A stretch of 64,000 nucleotides of DNA, from positions 16,678,001-16,742,000 of the forward strand of contig OX485809.1 of assembly GCA_950295325.1 (NCBI GenBank), written 5' to 3'. Made by a program: the position numbers and the translations under genes. This stretch comes from Polytrichum commune (Eukaryota > Streptophyta > Polytrichopsida > Polytrichales > Polytrichaceae). The first letter of the stretch is position 1. Every line of letters starts with the position of its first letter. A model generated the notes under the pieces. That model made no database searches and was not told where the DNA came from. It was given only the letters and a program-made list of their open reading frames with translations. This document shows, one piece after another, positions 13,222 to 22,828 of this stretch.

Positions 13222-15463
13222 AAATCAGAAAGCATGGCCAAAAGAACCTCAAGGGGACTTTAAGAAGGCTCGTGCATAATTTAAAACAATTGGCATGCAC
13301 TCTTTGGATGGACAAGAAACTCATCCTAATGCTACCCACACATGCATCTTGGTGCCAAAAATCGGGCCCACCTGTTGTGGCCAAGAGGCGAGGTGTAGAG
13401 TGGGTGGACATCAATGCATAACAAATCCACTTTGAGTATATGACCCACATGCATGGGGTAAATGTGGTTGATCACACCCGTAGCCTATACTCATGTTAAG
13501 TCCAAACACACAAATGATGGCACAAGATAATATATGTAATGTTGGATGTCATCATGATGTACTTGTGGATTTTAAATTGTAAAGAACATCAAGTTGTCAT
13601 CAAAGGTTGGCTAGTGAATAGGCCCTTACCGATTTGGGTTTCCAATTGCAAATGGCAAATCATTGGCACTGAAATGGATTAGGACTCCACATGTGTTTCC
13701 CCTTGAGAGCCACCACGGGTTGGTGAGGTAGCCAGCGAAGAAACAGTGGAAGGTGTACAAAATTGGGTGCACACCCAAGCCACCATATGACTCAAATTGG
13801 GTCATTGTTCGCATAGGTGTCACCATTAAATTCTAAACCATAGTGGTTGACACCTATGCCAACAATTGTGTGCATGTTTTTAATTCTCATTGAAACTATG
13901 TTGCATTATTTTCCAATATTGTTGTAATATTTCAATCGTTGATGAACCCCTTGGAGAAATGTCAAAATTTATAATGACCATTCTAAACCATATTCTAGTT
14001 TTCACAATACAAGATTTTTGTAATATTTTAAGACATAGACTTTTTTTTAAATTTCACCATCATAGGAATGTTTTGAAATATCACTATTGAATGTTATCAC
14101 TATTGAATGTATTTTAGGATGAATTTTTATTAGCATAATAAGCAACAAAAAATATGCTATTGATCTAATATGCATTGCACATACAGTGCATGCATTGGGC
14201 CATAGTCATGGGACTATCTTATTTTCCAATGCTAGTACTATTAGTTTTCTAATTGATTCACAATTATCATTATTGATTAGTTTCTCAAAACTAATAATCT
14301 AGGATTTACCTTATTAGTTCAACCCCACAAGCCAATGTCACTAAAGGGGCATCCTTGATAAATACTTCAACTTTGCTTCACACCTAGAATTCAAAATTAT
14401 TGATAAAAAAATAGATTGAAATCCAAATGTTTGGCACCACATCACATGGATGTTGTTGTTGAAATTTTATAAACCACGCAAGAAACAAATATAGAGTATT
14501 TTTAATTCAAGCGACAAAAAAATTATACAAATTATACAAATTACTATAAATTGGATAAAATGATCCATACAATATTCTATCTAAAATAAGGTAGGTGACA
14601 ACTATAGGTTTTATCTTATTTATATTTGCAAAGTTGGGATTTTCATATTTGGAAGAACAAAGAATTTATGTGAGGTTCAATAAATGTCTTTTATTAGGAT
14701 GAGTAGTAAAATCAATTGACTAAAAATTGTCAAATTTAAATGTTGGCAAGCTTGGGGTGGTCAATGAGAGTTTCAAAATGATGTTGGATGTTTTCAAGAT
14801 AGTGCTACAGTACAACCATGTACCGTTCAATTTTATTTGCATGATTTGTTAATGTATTTTTATTATTTTATGAATTTAGAATATTATGATAAATGATGCA
14901 GTTTGCAAACAAAATAGAGTCTATAAAATAAATTCATAGTGTAAATTACATTTACATATAGGATCTTGAAAATAACCTCAAAGTACCAATCATTTATAAT
15001 ATTTTACTAATAGGGTGCCAATTATTATAAATATCTAGATAAGAAGCCCATCTTTAATTAGCCCCCAATTGCATGTGGTTTACAAAAGTATATAGCTTGT
15101 GATCTCCCTAGGCAGCACACTCCTCGCAAGATGCTAGTTGTCTCCACAAATAATATTCGGGAACAACTTCAATGTCATGCACTTGGTGTCGTTTTTGGAA
15201 GATCCTCCTAACAGGGGGCATATTTGTTGCCCAAACTAACTCCACACATTCCAACAAACATGCCACTTGACTCTGTGATTTCACAACATCATACATTCTA
15301 AAGGAGGCCATGTCTTTCATTGTAGTGATAATACTTAAAATCACTACAAGCAACTTAATCAAGAGACTTAGTTGACCACACCATGTCATCTCTTCGTCAA
15401 CATTCTCTGCTTCAACTCATATTGCAACATAGCTATGAACAACCAATGAAACTATGGGTGGTC
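9546..15463. other. AT-rich intergenic DNA, no gene recognised
   Basis: No coherent coding series. Contains a (GGGA)n/(GA)n purine run at 10,899-10,932, a CT microsatellite at 13,172-13,219, and scattered open frames of 60-124 codons with no recognisable domain. One AT-rich open frame of 124 codons at 11,408-11,782 (plus) and one of 93 codons at 15,108-15,389 (minus) were inspected and show no family signature. Confidence 0.55.
13172..13219. repeat. (CT)n microsatellite
   Basis: About 23 uninterrupted CT dinucleotides. Confidence 0.95.
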
Positions 15464-15474
15464 CTAAGATACAT
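15464..15474. repeat. Left target-site duplication of the 11.6-kb transposon
   Basis: CTAAGATACAT lies directly outside the left terminus and is repeated exactly at 27,099-27,109 directly outside the right terminus. Nine to eleven base duplications are usual for Mutator-like elements. Confidence 0.8.
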
Positions 15475-15562
15475 GAGGGAAGCTATCTTATGAACGATGA
15501 GCAGTGAGCGGTGAGCGGTGAGCAGTAACACATGAGCAATGAGCAGTAACATATGAGCAATG
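15475..15562 (+). repeat. Left terminal inverted repeat
   Basis: Starts GAGGGAAGCTATCTTATGA and continues as a chain of GAGCAGTGA, GAGCGGTGA and GAGCAATGA-type motifs, with two GAGCAGTAACA units. These short repeated motifs could be transposase binding sites (inference). Confidence 0.75.
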
Positions 15563-15693
15563 ATTCCAAATTTAGTAAAGACACACGGGTTTAGGGTACA
15601 CAACCAAAATTTTGACAAATTAATTGCATATTTTCAATTGTAAATTGCCAATATTTTAAATGAAGCACAAGTGAAAGGGCCCTATTTCCATAG

Positions 15694-15900
15694 ATCATTT
15701 AAAACACTTTCAATTCATTGCTGATTTTTATTATAATAATCCAAACCAATACATGTCATTTATTGACATCCTTATACATGTAGTTACAACCAACACTTGC
15801 ACAACTACTCACATTCCACAACACCATCAAGCTCAAGTAGGTGCATAACCTCATTATACGTACATGTAGGTGCCATAATTGTGAGCCACTCAAACTGCTC
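15694..15900 (-). repeat. Duplicated 3' end of the transposase gene
   Basis: This stretch repeats 16,270-16,470, the last coding codons of the transposase plus its 3' flank, at about 75-80 percent identity by eye. Both share the GCTGATTTTTATTATAA and CATGTCAT stretches, then coding sequence ending in the complement of a LLEL..(I/V)VECE-stop tail. It is a tandem copy of the gene end and not needed for the upstream open frame, which has its own stop at 16,381. It is either an alternative terminal exon or a relic of unequal exchange. Confidence 0.6.
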
Positions 15901-15981
15901 ATGGGTTGAATTAAGGCCCAGAATCTACAAATGAAAGGAAATTAGATATTAGAAATAGTCAATATGTAGGTAACTACTAGG

Positions 15982-16195
15982 TTTTGAGACATCCGCCTGT
16001 GGATGCGAGTTGTGTAAGAGACTGGTATTAGGTCTGTATCAACCCGGGTTCGAATCCGGTTGGTTACATTGACTGGTGCTATCCCAAATTGAGCTAGTGA
16101 TAAAGCAGGAATAATTTATAGGCGGATACCAAGAAGACGTTACTACGCGGATGTGCGTAGAATCTTCTCAATTATTTTTAATTTTTAGAAACTTG
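15982..16195 (+). mobile_element. Candidate tRNA-derived SINE
   Basis: A perfect RNA polymerase III B box, GGTTCGAATCC, lies at 16,047-16,057. A weak A-box-like TGGATGCGAGTTG lies about 37 bases upstream, the spacing of a tRNA head. Downstream is an unrelated body with GGCGGATACC and GCGGATGTGCGTAG and a T/A-rich tail. The unit separates the two copies of the transposase 3' end. It does not fold into a full tRNA by eye, and I could not define a clean target duplication, so the ends are approximate. Confidence 0.45.
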
Positions 16196-17806
16196 TTCTT
16201 ATTTATCCATGTCAATCAATCAAACCGCTCACGGTTGGGTCGTAGTCTAAATAGAAATGAAGTTACTGAATCATTTGAAATACTTCGAGCCCATTGCTGA
16301 TTTTTATTATAAAAATCCAAACAAAAACATGTCATATTTTGACATTCAAATATATGGTACTTAATAGACCATTTGCAATACTACTCACACTCTACAATAC
16401 CAGCAAGTTCAAGTAGTCGCATGACCTCGTTATAGGTATATGTAGGTGCATGAATGAACTTGTCACTCTCGTAATCCACCTTGCACAAAAATCTAAACAC
16501 ATAATAAAGATGTTTACAATACACCCATTTTCCTGTCTTTCCCAATGCATAAGAGGACATTTTCGTGAAATCCGGGCATGTGCAATGCGGGATGTCGCCA
16601 ATTGTAACATGGTAGGTGATATCCTGCTTGGAGACAATGTTGATTATCACTCCAAAGCCCGGATATGGAATGGCAGTGACCCCAACCACATAGTAACCCT
16701 CCATGAGCCCGGCGCTCTCCCATTTGTTTTTGTAATCCGCAAGCGGTGCTGTTGGATTACGACGCACTGTCTTTCCAAACCTTAATGTAGGGTGGGCGTC
16801 CGGGTTTGGTGGCATAGAAAAATGCGAGCGAGGGATGGGGAGAGTTGCGATTGTTGAAAGCCTACGACGAGGGGACAATGCCTCCCTCTGCTGTAGTTGA
16901 AATCCAGCATCTTCAAGTGCCAAAACCTCCTCTCGCGATAGATTGGTACCTATCTTCACCGGCCATGTGTTGGGTACTATAGGCCAGTCCAACACATATT
17001 TCTTCTTACTGCCACTCACACAACGTTTGGTGTCGTCAGGACAAAACCAAAATTCATACTCCACATTGTTGGGAGAGCGAAATTCCTTCCTGAGCCCTTT
17101 GTATGTTGGAGTAGGTGTGCCATGTTTCCCAGTCCCGACTTTGGCATTGCACATAGTCCCTGTGATGGCCTGCAGTGCCCAACATCGTTTGGCTGAGTTG
17201 GGTGGTAATCTTGCAATGTGCCACTTGGAAGCAAGACAGTCTGTCTCTAACACGGATGTAGTATGAGCCACACCATGAATTGTAGAACTCAACGATTCCT
17301 CTATGCGTTGACGAGTTGCTCGGGCGTTCAGACGAGGAATGGAATAGTTCACTTTGTCGGGTCGATGAGAGTCACAATTAACACCCGGTGGTAGGTTGAG
17401 TTTGCGTTTGGTGGAACCAAAGAGCTCTGACCCTTCCAATGCACAATATCTAGTGTTGACGTCTTCTGCCCCTGGATAAGACTTCATGGCATCGGCCAAC
17501 ATTTTTGGATCTCCACACCTGGCAGCCGCTTTGAGTTTCAAGGATGCCGAATCAAGACCTTTACCATCAGACCCCCCTTTCAACCATGTCCGGTAATTTA
17601 CAATTTGCATGAAGGTACGGATCATGTCGTCCACTGTAGCTTCATATAAACAAGTCATCTTGTTGCCGGACTGTTGGAGCCATTTGTTGTGTACAGTCTC
17701 TGCAAGGTTGCATGTTGGCATTTCCGCACGCTCTTCTATTGTCATATCCTATGAACAACACACAAATACAAGGATAAGACAAACATAAGATAGATTATAT
17801 ATCTAG

Positions 17807-17932
17807 GTTTGGGTCGTTCAACCCAAAATGGCTGTGCAGTTTGGGTCGAACGACCCAAACTGCCTACAAGGTTTGGATCGAACAATCCAAACTGCCTACA
17901 AGGTTTGGGTTGAACGACCCAAACTGTTTGTT
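17807..17932. repeat. Palindrome array, GTTTGGGTCG-NN-CGACCCAAAC type (4 copies)
   Basis: Four copies of a 22-bp near-perfect palindrome with half-site GTTTGGGTCG and a variable central dinucleotide, separated by TGCCTACAAG-like spacers. They lie in intron 1 of the transposase gene. The same palindrome occurs six times in intron 1 of the divergent gene at 22,625-22,828. Confidence 0.9.
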
Positions 17933-17934
17933 GT

Positions 17935-18010
17935 TTGTTATGTACAGTCTCTGCAAGATTGCATATTGGCATTTCCGCACGCTCTTTTATTGTCATATCC
18001 TATGAACAAC
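17935..18010 (-). repeat. Duplicated start of transposase exon 2 (decoy exon)
   Basis: About 75 bases repeat 17,686-17,760, including the intron end, the acceptor AG and the codons for DMTI(K/E)ERAEMP. The palindrome array sits between the two copies. Splicing to this first acceptor would read into the palindromes and stop near the start of the array, so it would give a truncated protein. Confidence 0.75.
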
Positions 18011-20213
18011 ACAGAAAAACAAAAATAAGAAAACATAGGATATATTACATTGAATAATGAAGTTTGATATGTACTTACAAGTAGCATATGTTCACCCCAT
18101 TATCTGTAACGAAAGTGCCAAAATCCCAACCACTCTGAAAGGCCAAGGATGCCTTCTTCGGAGGCAGCTCCAGATGACAACCACCAAGAACGAATCACAT
18201 GGTACTTGGTCTCAGCGTCGTCCATTGTTTTCGCGTCTTTGTAATCCTTGCATATTTGTTTGTGTTGAAATTGCAAGGATGGTTTGATATATTTTTGGGT
18301 CACCTTATCCAAGCTTGCGGACCAATGGAAAAGACATGTACGCTCACGTGCAACCATGGGTAGACTTGGATCACCATCCCCGTAAATCGCCCTCACCGCA
18401 TTCCAATTTGCTTGAGCACTATCAGCCATAAACCCTTTGAAGTTTACGTTTGGTACATCATTATCTGCCATGACAACATTCAAATTTTCCCAAAAGAGAA
18501 TTTGCGCTACACCATCTTCAGATTGCATGTCACAACACGCAATAGTCAACACTTTACAGTATCGACTGTCGTACACATGGCAAGCCATGGTCGTCCAGTC
18601 CTTTAAACGTTTGACATGGTCAAACATAATCCATGAATTCTCCATATCCCCACCGACTTGCATCATCTTCACAAGCTCCACACCACTACCTGGAAGGTCT
18701 ACAGACATCTTGAAAACAAACACTTTGTCCTTTGACTGCCCTGGGAACCGACTACCATGGACGAATTTGAAAGCAGAGTGGTCTTTGAGCGCCATAATAC
18801 TATCCATAGTTCCCATTCCACTACGCAAAAAACGTTTTGATCCAGATACAAAGTTACGACAATTTGGAGAGGCAAGAGTGCTGAATTTGTCCATGACGAC
18901 CTCTAGGGATGAACCAACCAAGTGATGGCCTTCGACATTTGCGGGAGATTTGAGAAGATAATCGGCCAAGAATTGTTTGCTCGCCGCCATAACTATGGCT
19001 AAATTTTTTGCTATGGGTGTTTTCAATACTTCATTTGCAACGCATTGGTATGCCATGTCCAATGATTCACGGCATGTGCCATTGGCCACATGGTGATCAT
19101 GTACACCAAGATAAATGCAAGCCTTGGACATTCCAACGGATGTGGAGTGAATGTATATGATTCGAGCATTACACAAAGCAATGCACACAGGTGTGGAACG
19201 ACATACCTTACACTCGACAGTGGACTTAGTAGGGGGAACAACACCCACAGCAAATGGAATAGGAGTTGAACCGGCCCATTCAGTGTTGTTCCGGAGGCCC
19301 CATTGCGATTCATGTAATCACAGTAGTCATTATGACATTGGAGATGACCAGCACAAGTAGAGCGCCGGAAGGACAGTTCAAAGTCATTTTGGATATTCGT
19401 GGTTTTGGTGGTGCACCAAGGGTGACCGTCGCACATCTTGTCCATGCCGTCCATTGAGCGACCATACGTACTTGGAACTTTGAATGCCACAGGAGGCAAG
19501 AGAAACAAAACATCACCATTAAAAGAAGATGGTAAGTACTTGACTTCACGAACATCTATATTGTCAAAATCAATGGATGCAAGATCGGACTTTGATCTTT
19601 TTCTTGACTTTGTCAGCTTCAAGGCATCAACCATAGTCAACCATGTAGATGAAGGTGAAGGGTGTAGTGGAGGACGTTGAGAAGGTAAGATTTGGAGAAC
19701 CACCTTCTTGTACATAAGACCGCAAGGGGATTTGGCTACATGTATAGGAAGTTGGGAAGGAGTAGAATGAACACTTCTAAATGGAAATGGCGATGTGTTT
19801 GAAAGATCAACAGATACACAAATGTCATCTTTTGAATCTGATAGCACAAACACACTATCATCAAGGGGTTCCACCTTAACAGGTGCGATAGAGGGAATTT
19901 GAACTGTGAATGTACCGGATTCGTTTGTCAAAATGACAGTTGAAGCTTGCATTTGAGACTCAGAAAGTCCTATCACCCTAAATGAACCAGGTCCTAAGAT
20001 CCACATAAAACCAACATCAGTTCTATTTTTTGGAACCAAAATCATTTCATACACCTCTCCATCTGCAGAGTACATCTCATGCTCTAAATACACGGTTCCT
20101 ATCTGGAGGTTGAATCTCAAACTAAGTAAATCCTCTGAAACACTCACATGACCATCATCTTGGAGTGGCAAGATGAAGGGAACAAAAGATCCATGAGCTC
20201 TAATGGTAGCCAT

Positions 20214-20718
20214 AGAAAATCAAAAGAACATATGAACAATACATCACAAAAATATGCGGTGAATGTTGCTTTTGTATAGAGTTATATGACGAAATGAATG
20301 GAAATGAAAACGTGTGATACAATAATGGATGGAGATAAAAGCGTGTGATACATAGCATCTAATAATACAGAAGTGGACATAATATAATAATAGTCAAAGA
20401 CTATTTACGAGCAAGATATACACAAAACGGGGTCAAATACTAAAAGGATTGGTAGAAATTTAAAATATATATGTGTGGACTGACGCAGATTGGTTGGAAA
20501 AATAAATTATTGATCATTATGAATAAAACAAAGTAGGTGTTAGAAAATTTTGGCGGATATAACAAAAATAAACACATAATGACAAACGCGTTGAAATATC
20601 TCGTTCATTAAACGCCAATTACAACATGTGATCGTAATATACGCCGGATTTTGTGAGATAGATACATTGGAAGAATAAATGATAGTACCTAATAGAAAAC
20701 ATATCATAGATACCAACG
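20214..20718. promoter_or_regulatory. Shared divergent promoter region of the transposon
   Basis: 505 bases separate the start codons of the two divergent genes. The stretch is AT-rich and contains TATA-like runs (for example TAAAATATATATG near 20,460), but I cannot assign transcription starts. A head-to-head arrangement implies joint regulation. Confidence 0.5.
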
Positions 20719-21119
20719 ATGGTAGACGATGTAGAGAGAACACCCGTGAGGCCGAAGAGAAGACGTATGAAAGCTTTGTATTTCACTTCCGAGAAAAAGA
20801 GGTTCAGACTCAGTGTGGGAAAGAATGATGCAAAAAAGGAAGGGAAAACAAACTTGTTGAGTACGGTAGAAGAAACTGTGAAGACACTGGATTTTGATGC
20901 GATGGAGGATGATGAAGGTGCAAAGAGCAAAGAAGATGTAGACGATTGTATATCAGAGTCCGAATTGAAGACGGGTTCAAAGAAGACGACAAACAAAAAG
21001 GTAAGTCAGTTCAACATTCACATAATTTGATAGTGCATAAGTTGTAAGTTAGGACGGAGAACCTTATACGTTCACTCACATGTCATGTAGTAGCAATTTA
21101 TAGAGGTTATAAATTGGAG

Positions 21120-21770
21120 AAAAGAAACCCTATACGTTAATGCACATGGTATATAACAGAATCTTAGGAAGGCTAGAAGTCAAGAGAAGAACGCACAGGG
21201 TTTATAAGAGCAACTAAAGAGACGAGAGGTTGGCCGGCGAAACCATGTGCGTTAACGCACAGGGTTTATAAGAGCAACTTAAGAGGCGCGAAGTTGGGAG
21301 GCGAAACCCTGTACGTTAACGCACAGGGTTTATAAGCGCAACTTAGGAAGGCCAAAGTTGGGAGGCGAAACCCTGTGCGTTAACGCACAGGGTTTGTAAG
21401 CGCAACTTAGGAAGCCCAAAGTTGGGAGGCGAAACCCTGTGCGTTAACGCACAAGGTTTGTAAGCGCAACTTAGGAAGCCCAAAGTTGGGAGGCGAAACC
21501 CTGTGCGTTAACGCACAGGGTTTGTAAGCGCAACTTAAGAAGCCCAAAGTTGGGAGAAGAAACCCTCTGCGTTAACGCACAGGGTTTATAAGCGCAATTT
21601 AGGAAGCCCAAAGTTCGGATGCGAAACCCTGTGTGTTAACGCACAGGGTTTGTAAGCGCAACTTAGGAAGGCCAAAGTTGGGAGGTAAAACCCTGTGCGT
21701 TAACGCACAGGGTTTGTAAGAGCAATTTAGGAAGGCCAAAAGTTGGGAGGTAAAACGACTAGGAGAGCCT
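21120..21770. repeat. 64-bp tandem array centred on a 28-bp perfect palindrome
   Basis: About nine to ten units of 64 bases. Each contains AAACCCTGTGCGTT followed by its exact reverse complement, giving a 28-bp palindrome with GTTAAC at the centre, then a GTAAGCGCAACTTAGGAAG and CCCAAAGTTGGGAGGC spacer. The inner units (about 21,300-21,710) are nearly identical and the outer ones diverged, as expected for unequal exchange. The array lies in the 2,080-bp intron 1 of the ParB/methyltransferase-like gene. Confidence 0.95.
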
Positions 21771-22189
21771 AAAATTAAAACAAATATCTATTGTATGAAT
21801 TTAAATTGATGTTCAGAACATAGGAGCAAAAAAACTATTCAAAACGAGGTTAGAATGCAAGAAATGACAAATATGACTACTCAAGTACTCATGCAATACG
21901 TTATAGGAGCTAGAAAATGATACAAAATAGCATAAATTTTTTTTTGCCCCGAAACCCAAAATCTACGAGGTGGCCCAAAACAAGGAAATAGATAGAAGAA
22001 TGAGAAGAGAAAATCATTTGAAACCAAAACAAAATATGAGAAGAATTTGTAGCTACGGAGATTTAGATAATATAGCATGTTTTTGTTTTTTTTTTTGGAT
22101 CCCATTAGCATTTTTTCCAGATTTTACAAGTTTTGGCAAATCTACGAATTCTACAAAAAAAAAAAAAAACGTTTATTTTCAAATTCACG

Positions 22190-22420
22190 TCTCGGCCCTG
22201 TGCATTAACGCACAGGGTCTATGTGCTAACGCACAGGCCTTATGTGCTAACGCACAAGGTGTATGCGGTAACGCATAGTGGCTAGAAAGTTGCCAGCGCA
22301 GACCCTGTGCGTTAACGCACAGGGTCTACTTGCTTAGCTAGAGGCTTCACAAAGTTGGGCAAGTAGAACCTGTGCGTTAACGCACAGGATCTGCACTGGC
22401 AACTTTCTAGCGGCTATGCG
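22190..22420. repeat. Second cluster of GTTAAC-centred palindromes with a large nested foldback
   Basis: Six variants of the CTGTGCGTTAACGCACAG palindrome occur here. The last two lie in the arms of a longer inverted repeat (about 22,274-22,327 against 22,367-22,418, sharing GCTAGAAAGTTGCCAG). The spacer itself contains TACTTGC...GCAAGTA. The DNA could form a nested cruciform. Confidence 0.85.
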
Positions 22421-22624
22421 GGGCCACGAAGAACCATGCTAAATATGGCTGCAGGGACAAGTAGTATAAATTGCCACAACCCCAAAGCATTCAGTCTTTT
22501 TTCTCTCATCCATCGGACCTGAGCTCATCGCTGCAAGCTCTCTCATCTACAGCTGCAGTACAAGGTTTGTTTGCACTTTCGTGGTGACTGGGTAATTGTG
22601 CATAATCAGGCGTAAATTGCGGAC

Positions 22625-22828
22625 AGTTTGGGTCGATCGACCCAAACTGTCTGCCTAGTTTGGGTCGAACGACCCAAACTGTGAGCCTAGTTTGGGTCGA
22701 TCGACCCAAACTGTCTGCCTAGTTTAACTGTGAGCCTAGTTTGGGTCGTTCGACCCATACTGTCTGCCTAGTTTGGGTCGAACGACCCAAACTGTGAGCA
22801 TGGTTTGGGTCGTTCGACCCAAACCTCG
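22625..22828. repeat. Palindrome array, GTTTGGGTCG-NN-CGACCCAAAC type (6 copies)
   Basis: Six copies of the 22-bp palindrome with centres AT, AA, AT, TT, AA and TT. The linkers are mainly TGTCTGCCTA and TGTGAGCCTA, so there is a higher-order unit of about 65 bp. One copy has a single mismatch. The array lies in intron 1 of the ParB/methyltransferase-like gene. The same motif is in the intron of the transposase gene. Confidence 0.95.

Larger units (their letters stand above)
16381..20213 (-). pseudogene. MULE-like transposase with SWIM zinc finger (two exons, disrupted)
   Basis: Exon 1 runs from 20,213 to 18,079 and exon 2 from 17,748 to 16,381, joined by a GTAAGT donor and a TAG acceptor in matching phase. 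The nominal product is about 1,167 residues. After an unrecognised N-terminal part come Cys/His clusters (CDGHPWC, STCAGHLQCHNDYCDY, ECKVC, final HDHH) resembling the WRKY/FLYWCH-like zinc modules of MULE transposases. Next is a DDE-type core with VYDSRY, CCDMQSED, FKGFMADSAQANW and RTCLFHW. Near the C-terminus is a SWIM finger (CTCPDF...YCKH). Two lesions break exon 1: a one-base deletion near 19,285-19,305, where the reading frame changes in the Cys cluster, and a TAA stop at 18,102-18,100 a few codons before the donor. Intron 1 contains a decoy copy of the exon 2 start. The gene is divergent from the methyltransferase-like gene. The family call is from motif order; subfamily unknown. Confidence 0.75.

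Noticed and set aside
16040-16060. tRNA gene suggested by GGTTCGAATCC
   Set aside because: No acceptor stem or anticodon arm can be folded around it; it fits a SINE head better.
18437-18925. 162-codon plus-strand open frame
   Set aside because: It is the antisense shadow of the transposase core, whose motifs read on the minus strand.
21120-21770. Regular repeats with spacers, CRISPR-like at first sight
   Set aside because: The spacer between palindromes is itself repeated, the window is plant nuclear DNA, and no cas-like gene is present. It is a plain tandem array in an intron.
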